The notes: generated from the sequence alone by a model not told the origin. 64,000 nt of DNA from Actinoplanes sp. KI2 (GCF_025630775.1 NZ_JAOSZE010000018.1:110905-174904); one strand, 5' to 3'; positions 8,540-17,291 are shown, numbered from the stretch's first letter. Program-made: numbers and translations.

Positions 8540-9772
8540 ATGCGTGTCCTGGTGGTCGGGGCCGGCGGGGTCGGCTCCGCCGCGGCGGCGATCGCCGCGC
8601 GCCGGCCGTTCTTCTCCCGGTTCGTGGTGGCCGACTTCGACCCGGCCCGAGCCGAGCGGGCGGTCGCCGACGCGCTTTCCCCGGCCGAGCCGGCGGCCGC
8701 CGACCCGCGCTTCGTGGCCGCCCGGGTGGACGCGTCGAACAGCTCGGACATCGCGGAGCTGTGCCGGGCGCACGAGATCACCCACGTGCTGAACGCGGTC
8801 GACCCGCGCTTCGTGCTGCCGGTCTTCGAGGGCGCCCTTGCGGCCGGCGCAGACTACCTCGACATGGCGATGTCCCTGTCCCACCCGCACCCCACCGACC
8901 CGTACCGCCGGACCGGGGTCAAGCTCGGCGACGACCAGTTCGCCGCGGCCCCGCGCTGGGCGGACGCCGGCCGCCTGGCCCTGGTCGGCATGGGCGTCGA
9001 ACCGGGCCTCTCCGACGTCTTCGCCCGCTACGCCGCCGATCACCTGTTCTCCCGGATCGACGAGATCGGCATCCGCGACGGCGGCAACCTGGTCGTCGAC
9101 GGCTACGACTTCGCACCGTCCTTCTCGGTCTGGACCACGATCGAGGAGTGCCTCAACCCGCCGGTCATCTGGACCCGGGAGGACGGCTGGCACACGACGG
9201 TCCCGCTCAGCGAGCCGGAGCTCTTCGACTTCCCCGGCGGCATCGGCCCGGTCGAGTGCGTCCACGTCGAGCACGAGGAGGTGCTGCTCATTCCGCGCTG
9301 GGTCGACGCCGGCCGGGTCACCTTCAAGTACGGGCTGGGCAGCGAGTTCATCGAGATCCTGCGCACCCTGCACAAACTGGGCCTGGACCGCACCGACCCG
9401 GTCCGGGTGGGCGCCGCCTCGGTATCGCCGCGCGACGTGGTGGCGGCCGTGCTGCCCGACCCGGCGACGCTGGGCGACCGGATGACCGGCAAGACCTGCG
9501 CCGGCACGGTGGTCAGCGGCCTCGGCCGGGACGGCGAGCCGCGCAGTGTTTACCTGTACCACCTGGTCGACAACGAGTGGTCCATGTCGGAGTACGGCTG
9601 CCAGGCGGTGGTCTGGCAGACCGCGGTGAACCCGGTCGTCGCCCTGGAGCTGCTGGCCTCGGGGGTCTGGCAGGGCACCGGCGTGCTCGGACCGGAGGCC
9701 TTCGACGCCGTGCCCTTCCTCGACAAGCTCGTCGAGTACGGCACCCCGTGGGAGATGCGCGAGCAGGGCTGA
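8540..9772 (+). CDS. Saccharopine dehydrogenase-family protein
   Basis: A 410-residue protein with an N-terminal NAD(P) Rossmann motif (VLVVGAGGVGSAAA at residues 3-16) and the LNAVDPRFVLPVFEGAL segment typical of saccharopine dehydrogenase-like enzymes. The C-terminal half has the family's substrate-domain features (GMGVEPGLSDVFARY). The start is ATG 8540, 12 bases after a GGAAGGTGGG ribosome site; an earlier in-frame codon at 8501 lacks one. It is transcribed divergently from the Lrp-FAD oxidoreductase operon, consistent with lysine or polyamine catabolism. Whether it acts on saccharopine or a carboxyspermidine-like compound cannot be told. Confidence 0.87.
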   Translation: MRVLVVGAGGVGSAAAAIAARRPFFSRFVVADFDPARAERAVADALSPAEPAAADPRFVAARVDASNSSDIAELCRAHEITHVLNAVDPRFVLPVFEGALAAGADYLDMAMSLSHPHPTDPYRRTGVKLGDDQFAAAPRWADAGRLALVGMGVEPGLSDVFARYAADHLFSRIDEIGIRDGGNLVVDGYDFAPSFSVWTTIEECLNPPVIWTREDGWHTTVPLSEPELFDFPGGIGPVECVHVEHEEVLLIPRWVDAGRVTFKYGLGSEFIEILRTLHKLGLDRTDPVRVGAASVSPRDVVAAVLPDPATLGDRMTGKTCAGTVVSGLGRDGEPRSVYLYHLVDNEWSMSEYGCQAVVWQTAVNPVVALELLASGVWQGTGVLGPEAFDAVPFLDKLVEYGTPWEMREQG

Positions 9773-9776
9773 GCAG

Positions 9777-10259
9777 TCAGTGCGGCGGCTCGATCTCCAC
9801 CCGGTCGACCAGCGCCCTGAGCCGGGAGATCTCCTGGGCGAGGGCGGCGGTGCCGGCCGTGGTGAGCGTGATCCAGGTGCGGCCGCGCCTGCCCTCGTAG
9901 CCCTTCTCGACGTCGACGAGCCCGGCCGTCTCCAGCACGGTGAGGTGCTTGGAGAGGTTGCCCGCGGTCAGTTCGAGCTGGCCGCGCAGGTAGCCGAACT
10001 CGACCCGCCGGGCCTCGTGCGCGATCGTGAGGATCCCCAGCCGCACCCGCTGGTGCACGACGTCGTCCAGCCCGAGAACGGGATGAGTGTCCGGTGCGGC
10101 CGCCGGGTCCGCGTCCGGGTCGGTCGTCGCTGCCGCCGGGTCCGCGTCCGGGTCGGTCGTCGCTGCCGCCGGGTCCGCGTCCGGGTCGGTCGTCGCTGCC
10201 GCCGGGTCCGCGTCCGGGTCGGTCGTCGCTGCCGCCGGGTCCGCGTTCGGGGCGGTCAT
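9777..10259 (-). CDS. ArsR/MarR-like winged-helix regulator with repeat-bearing N-terminus
   Basis: A 160-residue protein. Residues ~60-155 form a winged helix (LDDVVHQRVRLGILTIAHEA, then GNLSKHLTVLETAGLVDVEK and the GRRGRTWITLT wing). Such 'transcriptional regulator' proteins of about 100 residues commonly accompany a membrane protein. The first ~55 residues are instead an Asp/Pro/Ala-rich tail made of an 11-residue unit (DPDADPAAATT) repeated about four times, encoded by perfect 33-base repeats. The start is supported by the ATGA overlap with the upstream membrane-protein stop. The extension is probably disordered and recently expanded. Confidence 0.8.
   Translation of the reverse strand: MTAPNADPAAATTDPDADPAAATTDPDADPAAATTDPDADPAAATTDPDADPAAAPDTHPVLGLDDVVHQRVRLGILTIAHEARRVEFGYLRGQLELTAGNLSKHLTVLETAGLVDVEKGYEGRRGRTWITLTTAGTAALAQEISRLRALVDRVEIEPPH
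10102..10246. repeat. 33-base tandem repeat, four exact copies plus a partial fifth
   Basis: Exact units begin at 10102, 10135, 10168 and 10201, with a diverging partial copy at 10234. The unit length is a multiple of three, so copy number can change without breaking the frame. The repeats encode the acidic Pro-Ala N-terminal tail of the winged-helix regulator on the minus strand. The absence of any mismatch between the four copies suggests recent expansion or active homogenisation. Confidence 0.95.
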
Positions 10260-10948
10260 CGCGGCCGCCGGTGGGCCAGCGCGAAGCCGACGGCGCCGCC
10301 GAGCAGGACCGTGCCGGCGATGATCTGCGGCGGCAGGAAGGTCGTGTGGATGCCCCAGTTCCGGCCCCAGCCGAAGTCGATCGGCACCAGCACCACGGCG
10401 AGATAGCCGAGGGTGAACACCAGCAGCGGGACGTTGCGTTCCAGCCGGGCCAGGACCAGCAGCGCGACCCCGATCGTGCCGGCCGGCGCGACCAGGCGGT
10501 CCAGCAGGAGCGCCCAGGAGGGGAGCGGGTTGGCCGGGGTCCCGTGGTGGGCGAGATACAGGCGGATACCGACCCAGGCGGCGGTGAACAGGACGGTCAG
10601 CGCCGCGCCGGTGATCGCGTAGGGCAGCACCCGGGCGCCGAGCCCGCGCCGGCGGGCGATCCGCACGTAGCAGAGGGCGATCGCCGCGTACGAGAGCAGC
10701 AGCGCCGGCGGCCAGTAGTAAAGGAAGCCGCGGCGGTCGAAGGTGCAGGCGGCGCCGTCGCCGACCGGCGTGCAATGCGCGACTAGGAAGAAATAGTCGA
10801 ACGGGATCGCGACGAACGTCGCCCCGGCCAGGATCGACAGGGCGATCCAGGTTGCCCGCTGGTCGCGGCGCACCTGGCGGGCGAGTGAGTGCACGTCGGA
10901 GAGCAGCCGGCGGGGCTCGCCGCCGGCGGGTACCGTTTCGGTGGTCAT
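10256..10948 (-). CDS. Uncharacterised five-helix membrane protein
   Basis: A 230-residue integral membrane protein with about five to six hydrophobic segments (for example ATWIALSILAGATFVAI near residue 37 and PQIIAGTVLLGGAVGFALA at the C-terminus). Residues 1-33 are polar and cytoplasmic-looking. No catalytic motif is recognised. ATG 10948 is chosen because the open frame upstream is low-complexity. It is the first gene of a two-gene operon with the winged-helix regulator, whose ATG overlaps this stop. Such pairs usually mean the regulator controls its own membrane partner. Confidence 0.75.
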   Translation of the reverse strand: MTTETVPAGGEPRRLLSDVHSLARQVRRDQRATWIALSILAGATFVAIPFDYFFLVAHCTPVGDGAACTFDRRGFLYYWPPALLLSYAAIALCYVRIARRRGLGARVLPYAITGAALTVLFTAAWVGIRLYLAHHGTPANPLPSWALLLDRLVAPAGTIGVALLVLARLERNVPLLVFTLGYLAVVLVPIDFGWGRNWGIHTTFLPPQIIAGTVLLGGAVGFALAHRRPR

Positions 10949-11105
10949 GCCGATAGGTTTCCATCGCCAACCATTTTCCGCAAGTGCGTCGGGGGTGAAG
11001 CCCAACCACCCGGGCCCACCCGGATGCCAGCGGCACCGGGGGTGACCAGGCAGCCAGGTCGCCGGCACACCGGGGACCTGTGCTCGCGCGTACGTCTGCG
11101 TGGGT

Positions 11106-11669
11106 TCAGAAGGTGTTGGCTGCGTCGAGAAGGGCGGTCCGCTGCGCGGGGGTCAGATCGGCGTCGGCGAGCAGCGTGGCCAGATGGCGCAGGCGGCCGC
11201 GGGCCTCGGCGCGCAGCACGATCTCGGTCTCGGCGGCCGCGGCCAGATCCTCGACCAGCAACAACGCGCGTGGCTCCCAGTCGCGGGGCTGGTCGTGCGC
11301 GACGCAGAAGGCGCCCAGCGGATAGCCGTCGGCGCTGCGGATCGGAAAGCCGGCGTACGCGATGACGCCGTCGGCGATCGCCGGGTGGCCGGCCACGCGA
11401 TCGTCGGTGCGGGCGTCGCTGACCAGCAGCGCGGCGTCGGTGTCGACGACGATGCGGCAGAACGAATGGGTGAGCGGCGGGCCCGCCTGGCCGGCCACCA
11501 CGCGGCGATCGGCGGTCACCAGACTGACCTGGGCGCGCGCGGCCCGGACGTGGTGGGCGGCGGCGCGGGCGAGGCGGTCCAGCGAGTCGCTCGGCGCGCC
11601 GTCGAGCAGGCCGCAGTCGAGCAGCCGCCGCAGCCGCGCGGTGTCGGTCAGAACCGTGTGCGAGCCCAC
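11106..11669 (-). CDS. GAF-domain protein
   Basis: A 187-residue soluble protein that is almost entirely a GAF domain (residues ~25-160), including the family-typical SFCRIVVDTDAALLVSDAR and PIRSADGYPLGAFCV segments. Actinobacterial stand-alone GAF proteins of this form bind small ligands or sense redox state; Cys residues lie in both motifs. No output domain is attached. The GTG start follows a strong GGAGGG site by four bases. It is divergent from the aldehyde dehydrogenase gene 131 bases away, but a link is only positional. Confidence 0.8.
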   Translation of the reverse strand: MGSHTVLTDTARLRRLLDCGLLDGAPSDSLDRLARAAAHHVRAARAQVSLVTADRRVVAGQAGPPLTHSFCRIVVDTDAALLVSDARTDDRVAGHPAIADGVIAYAGFPIRSADGYPLGAFCVAHDQPRDWEPRALLLVEDLAAAAETEIVLRAEARGRLRHLATLLADADLTPAQRTALLDAANTF

Positions 11670-11800
11670 TTTCCCTCCGTTCGTCAGCGCCGCGGCACGG
11701 CTGAGCCGGATGACGGAAAGAGTGGTCGGATGGTCTTGCCAGGTACGGAATCGGTGGCAGGATGGGCCGGAAAGTGTCCGATCCTGCGTCTGGAGATCGA

Positions 11801-13234
11801 GTGACCGCCAAGACCGTGCTGCACAACTTCATCGGCGGCGCCGCGTCCGCGCCGGCCGAGGGCCGCTACGAGGACCTGATCGACCCGGCCACCGGCGAGG
11901 TGTTCGCCTCGGCGCCGGTCTCCGGCCAGCCGGATGTGGACCGGGCGATGGAGGCGGCGTCGTCCGCGTTCGAGACCTGGCGCGGCACCACGCCGAGCGA
12001 GCGGCAGCAGGCGCTGCTCAAGTTCGCCGACGCGATCGAGGCGCGGGCCGACGAGCTGGTCGCCGCCGAGTCGCGCAACACCGGCAAGCCGCTCGGCCTG
12101 ACCCGCAGCGAGGAGCTGCCGCCGGCCATCGACCAGATCCGCTTCTTCGCCGGCGCCGCCCGGCTGCTCGAGGGCCGGTCGGCCGGGCAGTACCTGAACG
12201 GCTTCGAGTCCTACGTCCGGCGCGAGCCGATCGGCGTCTGCGCGCAGGTCACGCCGTGGAACTACCCGCTGCTGATGGCCGTCTGGAAGATCGCGCCGGC
12301 GATCGCGGCCGGTAACACGGTCGTGCTCAAGCCGTCGGACACCACCCCGGTGACCACCGTGATGCTTGCCGAGATCGCGGCCGAGTTCCTCCCGCCGGGC
12401 GTGCTCAACGTGGTCGTCGGCGACCGCGACACCGGCCGCCGGCTGGTCAGCCACCGTACCCCGCAGATGGTCTCGATCACCGGCTCGGTGCGGGCCGGCA
12501 TGGAGGTGGCGACGGCCGCGTCCGCCGACCTCAAGCGCACCCACCTCGAGCTGGGCGGCAAGGCGCCGGTGGTCATCTTCGACGACGCGGACGTGGCGGC
12601 GGCCGCCGAGGCCATCGCCGTCGGCGGCTATTTCAACGCCGGTCAGGACTGCACGGCCGCCACCCGGGTGCTGGCCGCGCCGGGCGTGTACGACGACTTC
12701 GTGGCGGCGCTCGCCGAGCAGGCGCGGGCCACCAAGACCGGCGCCGCGGACGACGAGGACGTGCTGTTCGGTCCGCTGAACAACGCCCGCCAATGGGAGC
12801 GGGTGGCCGGCTTCGTGGACCGGCTGCCCGAGCACGCCACGGTGAACGCGGGTGGCGTGCGGGTCGGCGAGCGAGGCTATTTCTACGCGCCGACGGTGGT
12901 CTCCGGCCTGCGGCAGACCGACGAGGCGGTGCAGGACGAGATCTTCGGACCGGTCATCACCGTGCAGCGGTTCTCCGACGAGGACGAGGCGGTCCGCTGG
13001 GCGAACGGGGTCGAGTACGGACTCGCGTCGAGTGTGTGGACGAAGGACCACGGGCGGGCGATGCGCATGACGCAGCGGCTCGACTTCGGCTGCGTCTGGG
13101 TCAATTGCCACATTCCGCTGGTGGCCGAGATGCCGCACGGCGGGTTCAAGCACTCCGGGCACGGCAAGGATCTGTCCGTGTACGGGCTCGAGGACTACAC
13201 CCGCATCAAGCACGTGATGCACTCTCTGGGCTGA
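11801..13234 (+). CDS. Aldehyde dehydrogenase (gamma-aminobutyraldehyde type)
   Basis: A 477-residue NAD(P)-dependent aldehyde dehydrogenase. The catalytic Cys284 lies in GQDCTAATRV and the general base Glu250 in ELGGKAPV; the TPWNYPLLMAVWK cofactor segment is intact. The C-terminal HGGFKHSGHGKDLSVYGLEDY resembles aminobutyraldehyde and aminoaldehyde dehydrogenases (PatD/PuuC relatives). It would oxidise 4-aminobutanal to GABA in putrescine breakdown, which fits the FAD amine oxidoreductase 4 kb away. GTG 11801 has GGAGA five bases upstream; an ATG at 11762 would add 13 atypical residues. Confidence 0.9.
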   Translation: MTAKTVLHNFIGGAASAPAEGRYEDLIDPATGEVFASAPVSGQPDVDRAMEAASSAFETWRGTTPSERQQALLKFADAIEARADELVAAESRNTGKPLGLTRSEELPPAIDQIRFFAGAARLLEGRSAGQYLNGFESYVRREPIGVCAQVTPWNYPLLMAVWKIAPAIAAGNTVVLKPSDTTPVTTVMLAEIAAEFLPPGVLNVVVGDRDTGRRLVSHRTPQMVSITGSVRAGMEVATAASADLKRTHLELGGKAPVVIFDDADVAAAAEAIAVGGYFNAGQDCTAATRVLAAPGVYDDFVAALAEQARATKTGAADDEDVLFGPLNNARQWERVAGFVDRLPEHATVNAGGVRVGERGYFYAPTVVSGLRQTDEAVQDEIFGPVITVQRFSDEDEAVRWANGVEYGLASSVWTKDHGRAMRMTQRLDFGCVWVNCHIPLVAEMPHGGFKHSGHGKDLSVYGLEDYTRIKHVMHSLG

Positions 13235-13261
13235 GCGGCGGATGAGGCGGCTGAGCCCGGG

Positions 13262-13286
13262 GGCCCGGACCGGCATGGTCCGGGCC
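13262..13286. terminator. Bidirectional terminator hairpin
   Basis: A perfect 10-base stem (GGCCCGGACC / GGTCCGGGCC) around a 5-base loop lies between the convergent ends of the aldehyde dehydrogenase (13234) and the secreted helical protein (13303). There is no T-run, which is usual in this GC range. Confidence 0.65.
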
Positions 13287-13302
13287 GTCCCCGGGGCGTG
13301 CG

Positions 13303-13716
13303 TCAGTTCGGGTTCGTCGTCGTGGTGCCCTTCGCGGCCGCCACGTCGGCGCGCAGCTTGGCGAGGTCGGCCTTCAGGGTCTGGCGCGCCGGGGCGCACG
13401 CACGGATCTCCGCGATGGTGGTCGCCGCGTCGGCCTGCTTGCGCCAGGCGGCGGTGTCGGCGAGGGACTTGGTGATGTCGGCCTGCAGGGTTGCCTGGGC
13501 GGCGGCGAGCGCCGGCTTCTTGGCGATCCGGGTCTGGAGCGCCTGCAGCCTGGTCGTGATGTGGTCGGCGACCGTGTCGACCCTGGCCTTGATGCTGTCC
13601 ACGGTGGGCTTCGGCGCCGACACCGGCGCCGGCGTGTCGGCAAGGGCCGGAGTGGCAAGGCCCGCGGTCATGGCGGCGGCGCCGGCGACGAGCCCGAGGA
13701 TGTGACGGATCTTCAT
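13303..13716 (-). CDS. Secreted alpha-helical protein of unknown function
   Basis: A 137-residue protein with a clear Sec signal peptide (MKIRHILGLVAGAAAMTAGLA then TPALADTP, cleavage after about residue 26). The mature part is Ala/Lys/Thr-rich and strongly helical with possible coiled-coil heptads (SIKARVDTVADHITTRLQAL onward). It ends in a Thr-Asn tail. No family is recognised with confidence. It resembles the small secreted helical proteins frequent in mycelial actinomycetes. It is monocistronic, bounded by a hairpin at 13262-13286. Confidence 0.78.
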   Translation of the reverse strand: MKIRHILGLVAGAAAMTAGLATPALADTPAPVSAPKPTVDSIKARVDTVADHITTRLQALQTRIAKKPALAAAQATLQADITKSLADTAAWRKQADAATTIAEIRACAPARQTLKADLAKLRADVAAAKGTTTTNPN

Positions 13717-13785
13717 TCTTACTCCCGGTCAGATGGGTTCTAACGGGGGTAATTTAGACATTCCGCCACCTTTCTCCAAATATGG

Positions 13786-14655
13786 TCATCCGAAATGGGG
13801 AATCACGTCGGCGGCGAAGCGGTGCAGCGGCTCGTGGTCGTAGGCCAGCCGCGGGATGTAGAAGATGACGTAGTCGCAGCCCGCGGCCACGACCTGCGCC
13901 ACCCGGGACCGGACGTCCTCGGTGGACCACGACGGGTTCACCTCGATCGTGGTGGACTTGGCGATGGCGGCATAGTCACGGCCGACCTGACGGCAGTGCT
14001 CGCGCAGCACGCCCAGCTTCTGCTCGATCAGGGCCACGTCGCCGTTGCCCACGTTGCAGCCGTCGGCATACTTCGCCACCAGCTTGAGCGTCACCTTCTC
14101 GCCGCCGCCGCCGATCCAGAAGCGCGGCTTGCGGCGGGGCTGGTTGATCGGGGCGTCGATGCGGTAGTGCTTCCCGGCGAAGACCGGCCGGTCCTCGGTC
14201 CACATCCGGTGGACGATCTCGACCGCCTCGCGGAAGGCGCCCATCCGCTGCGGAACCTCCGGCCACTCGTAGCCGTACGCGCGCCATTCGTGCTCGTACC
14301 AGCCGGCGCCGAGACCGGCGTAGAGGCGGCCGTGGCTGGCCACGTCGACGGTGGAGGCGATCTTGGCGTACAGGGCGGGCTGCCGGTAGCCGTTGCAGCC
14401 GACCATCTGGCCGATGTTGACCCGGTGGGTGTCGCGGGCGAGCGTCGCCGACGCGGTCCAGCACTCGAAGGTCGTGTTCAACGTCGGTTTCGGGACGGTG
14501 TGGAAATGGTCGTAGAGCCAGATCGAGTCCCACGGACCGGCGTCCGCGGCCCGGGCGACCGCGGTCATCGCCTCGTACTGCTCGACCGGGTCGTCGATCT
14601 CGTTGAGGTCCATTTTCCAGCCCTGCGGCACGAACACCCCGAAGCGCACACTCAT
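13786..14655 (-). CDS. LLM-class F420-dependent oxidoreductase
   Basis: A 289-residue luciferase-like monooxygenase-superfamily protein. The opening RFGVFVPQGWKMDLN, the DSIWLYDHFHTVP segment and the GAGWYEHEWRAYGYEWP motif are typical of F420-dependent flavin-like oxidoreductases (TIGR03560-like length and motifs). It should bind reduced or oxidised F420 in a TIM barrel and transfer hydride to an unknown substrate. It stands alone, divergent from the DGPF-domain gene. It is the first of three such enzymes in this window, each with a different motif set. Confidence 0.88.
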   Translation of the reverse strand: MSVRFGVFVPQGWKMDLNEIDDPVEQYEAMTAVARAADAGPWDSIWLYDHFHTVPKPTLNTTFECWTASATLARDTHRVNIGQMVGCNGYRQPALYAKIASTVDVASHGRLYAGLGAGWYEHEWRAYGYEWPEVPQRMGAFREAVEIVHRMWTEDRPVFAGKHYRIDAPINQPRRKPRFWIGGGGEKVTLKLVAKYADGCNVGNGDVALIEQKLGVLREHCRQVGRDYAAIAKSTTIEVNPSWSTEDVRSRVAQVVAAGCDYVIFYIPRLAYDHEPLHRFAADVIPHFG

Positions 14656-14742
14656 GGTTCATAACTTAGGTCAGGTGATGATGTCGAGCGACAGTGATCG
14701 GCTCCGTCCTACCCGCGGACAGACCGACCAGAGGAGGAACTC

Positions 14743-15153
14743 ATGCCGCGTTACCTGCTGATCGTGGACTACCGGCCGGGCGACGTGCCGGAGCCGATGG
14801 ACCAGTGGAAGCCCGAGGAGGTCCGGGCGCACATGGACTACTACGCCGCGCTGAACCGGGAGCTCGCCGAGAACGGCGAGCTGATCGGCGCCGAGGCGCT
14901 GACCCCACCCGACCAGGCCCTCGAGGTGATCTCGGACGGCCGGGGCCCGGCGGTCGTGACCGACGGACCGTACGCCGAGTTCAAGGAGACCTTCGCCGGC
15001 TATCAACTGGTCGAGGTGGAGTCGGAGGCCCGCGCGCTGGAGATCGCCGCGAGGGTGTCCGCGGTGCCGGGGCCGGGCGGGGTGCCGCTGCGGCAGCCCG
15101 TCGTCGTGCGCCGGGCGATGTCGATCACCGACTTCGACGCGCTCTCCGCGTGA
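14743..15153 (+). CDS. YCII/DGPF-domain protein, partner of the ECF sigma factor
   Basis: A 136-residue protein of the YCII-related superfamily with the DGPF-type motif present as TDGPYAEFKETFAGY at about residues 70-85. A strong AGAGGAGGAAC ribosome site precedes the ATG. Its stop overlaps the GTG of the following sigma factor (GTGA). DGPF proteins are the conserved partners of group ECF42 sigma factors; their biochemical role is unclear and there is no anti-sigma factor in such loci. It is probably transcribed by that sigma factor. Confidence 0.9.
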   Translation: MPRYLLIVDYRPGDVPEPMDQWKPEEVRAHMDYYAALNRELAENGELIGAEALTPPDQALEVISDGRGPAVVTDGPYAEFKETFAGYQLVEVESEARALEIAARVSAVPGPGGVPLRQPVVVRRAMSITDFDALSA

Positions 15154-16310
15154 TCGAGGATCTACTGAGGTCGCTGGCCCCGCAGGTGCTGGGCGTTCTC
15201 GCCCGGCGCTGCGGGGACTTCGACGCGGCCGAGGACGCGGTGCAGGAGGCGCTGCTGTCCGCGTACCTGCACTGGCCGAGCGAACTTCCTGGCAACCCGC
15301 GGGGCTGGCTCTTGCAGACGGCCACCCGGAAGCTGATCGACCAGATCCGTGGCGAGCAGGCGCGCCGCCGGCGCGAGGAGCTGGCCGCCCGCCTGCAGAC
15401 GGCCGAGAACGGCGGGCCGGCCGCCGACGACTCGCTCGCGGTTCTGGCGATGTGCTGCCACCCGTCGCTCACCCCCGCGTCGCAGATAGCGCTCACGCTG
15501 CGTGCCGCGGCCGGACTGACGACCGCGGAGATTGCCGCGGCCTTCCTGGTCCCCGAGCCGACCATGGCCCAGCGGATCAGCCGCGCCAAGCAGCGGATCA
15601 AGGCCTCCGGGGTGCCGTTCCGGCAACCGGACGACCTTCGATCGGTCCGGCACGTGCTCTACCTGCTCTTCAACGAGGGGTACGCGGCGAGTGCCGGCCC
15701 GGTCCTGCACCGGGTGGACCTGACCGCCGAGGCCATCCGGCTCGCCCGGATGCTCGACCCCGCCGAGCCGGAGAGCGCCGGCCTGCTGGCCCTGATGCTG
15801 CTCATCGATGCCCGCCGGCCGGCCCGGGTCTCCGCGGAGGGCGATCTGGTCCCGATGGAGGAGCAGGACCGCAGCGCCTGGGATCGCCGACTGATCGCCG
15901 AGGGCACCGCCGTGCTGGACGCGGCCTTCGTCCGCGGCGCGGTCGGCGAGTACCAGCTGCAGGCGGCGATCGCGGCCCTGCACGCCCGCGCCGCCACCGC
16001 CTCGGAGACCGACTGGCCGCAGATCGTCGCGCTCTACGGCCTGCTCGAACGGATCACCGGCAGCCCGGTCGTCACCCTCAACAAGGCCGTCGCCGTGGCC
16101 ATGACGGACGGTCCCCGCGCGGCCCTCGAGATGATCGACGGACTGGGCGATCGGCTGAGCACCCACCGCCTCGACGCCGTCCGCGCCCACCTGCTCGAAC
16201 GGGCCGGCGAGACGGCCGAGGCGGCCCGGCTGTACGCCGCCGCGGCGGCCCGCACGACCAGCCTGCCCGAGCAGCGCTACCTGACCACCCGGGCGGCGCG
16301 GCTGCGGTGA
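15150..16310 (+). CDS. ECF RNA polymerase sigma factor, ECF42-like
   Basis: A 386-residue extracytoplasmic-function sigma factor. Region 2 (RCGDFDAAEDAVQEALLSAY at about 19-38) and region 4 (GLTTAEIAAAFLVPEPTMAQR near 125-145) are clear. The remaining ~200 residues form an alpha-helical, TPR-like C-terminal extension (LLFNEGYAAS, NKAVAVAM) that is required for activity in characterised ECF42 proteins. The gene is coupled to the DGPF gene by a four-base overlap, the hallmark ECF42 arrangement. Regulation is thought to act through the C-terminal domain rather than an anti-sigma factor. Confidence 0.92.
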   Translation: MIEDLLRSLAPQVLGVLARRCGDFDAAEDAVQEALLSAYLHWPSELPGNPRGWLLQTATRKLIDQIRGEQARRRREELAARLQTAENGGPAADDSLAVLAMCCHPSLTPASQIALTLRAAAGLTTAEIAAAFLVPEPTMAQRISRAKQRIKASGVPFRQPDDLRSVRHVLYLLFNEGYAASAGPVLHRVDLTAEAIRLARMLDPAEPESAGLLALMLLIDARRPARVSAEGDLVPMEEQDRSAWDRRLIAEGTAVLDAAFVRGAVGEYQLQAAIAALHARAATASETDWPQIVALYGLLERITGSPVVTLNKAVAVAMTDGPRAALEMIDGLGDRLSTHRLDAVRAHLLERAGETAEAARLYAAAAARTTSLPEQRYLTTRAARLR

Positions 16311-16364
16311 CGTCAGGTCCCTGCCCTCTTGCGCCGGGCCGCGCCGCCACCGAGGATGGTGGGC

Positions 16365-17234
16365 GTGACCGAGGTGCGCGCGAACGGACTCGGCATCTAC
16401 TACGAGACCGTCGGCGACCCGGCCGATCCGCCATTGCTGCTGATCATGGGCCTGGGGGCCCAGCTGATCGACTGGCCGGCCGGCTTCGTCGAGCAGCTCG
16501 CCGGACGTGGCTTCCACGTGATCCTCTTCGACAACCGCGACGCCGGTCTGTCCACCGCCCTGGACGACCTGGGCCTGCCCGATATCCCCGCGATCATCGG
16601 CGGCGATCCCTCCTCGGTGGCGTACCTGCTCTCCGACCTCGCCGCCGATGCGGCCGACCTGCTGAAGGCCCTCGGCATCGATCGCGCCCACGTGGTCGGC
16701 GCGTCGATGGGCGGCATGATCGCCCAGCAGCTCGTCATCGATCGTCCCGACGTGGTCGCCAGCCTCGCCTCGATCATGTCGACCACCGGCGCTCGCGGGG
16801 TGGGCCGCCCGACCCCGGCGGCGCAGGCCGTGCTGCTGCGCCCGCCGGCCGCCGACCGCGCCGAGGCGATCGCCAACGGCATCGAGACCGCCCGGGTGAT
16901 CGGCTCGCCGGCGTACCCGGCTCCGCGGGCCGACATCGAGCGACGCGTCGGCGCCAAATACGACCGCGGCTACCGCCCGGCCGGCACCCTTCGCCAGTAC
17001 GCGGCGATCATCGCCTCGCCGGACCGCACCGAGGGCCTGCGGGACGTGGCCGTCCCGGCCGTGGTGATCCACGGCGAGGCCGATCCGCTGGTCCCGATGT
17101 CCGGCGGCCTGGCCACGGCCGAGGCGATCCCCGGCGCCGAGCTGGTGCTGATCCCCGGCATGGGCCACGACCTCCCGGTCCAGCTGTGGACGCAGGTGGT
17201 CGACGCGATCGCGGCCAACGCGGCGCGCCGCTGA
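16365..17234 (+). CDS. Alpha/beta-fold hydrolase
   Basis: A 289-residue alpha/beta hydrolase. The nucleophile elbow is GASMGGM (Ser about residue 110), the acid is the Asp in HGEADPLVP and the base is the His in GMGHDLP. The oxyanion region is LIMGLGAQ. It looks like the esterase/lipase group that includes aclacinomycin methylesterase RdmC relatives (DNRDAGLST motif). GTG 16365 is preceded by GGTGGG; ATG 16356 has no spaced ribosome site. The substrate is not predictable. It follows the sigma factor by 54 bases and may be in the same transcript. Confidence 0.88.
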   Translation: MTEVRANGLGIYYETVGDPADPPLLLIMGLGAQLIDWPAGFVEQLAGRGFHVILFDNRDAGLSTALDDLGLPDIPAIIGGDPSSVAYLLSDLAADAADLLKALGIDRAHVVGASMGGMIAQQLVIDRPDVVASLASIMSTTGARGVGRPTPAAQAVLLRPPAADRAEAIANGIETARVIGSPAYPAPRADIERRVGAKYDRGYRPAGTLRQYAAIIASPDRTEGLRDVAVPAVVIHGEADPLVPMSGGLATAEAIPGAELVLIPGMGHDLPVQLWTQVVDAIAANAARR

Positions 17235-17291
17235 CGGCTTCGGCTTATTGTCTGCTGTAACAACCAGCGTGCATCGGAACGGATCCGCCCC

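Noticed and set aside
10102..10246. Regular 33-base repeats that could suggest a CRISPR array
   Set aside because: The units are contiguous with no unique spacers, and they are in frame within a coding sequence.
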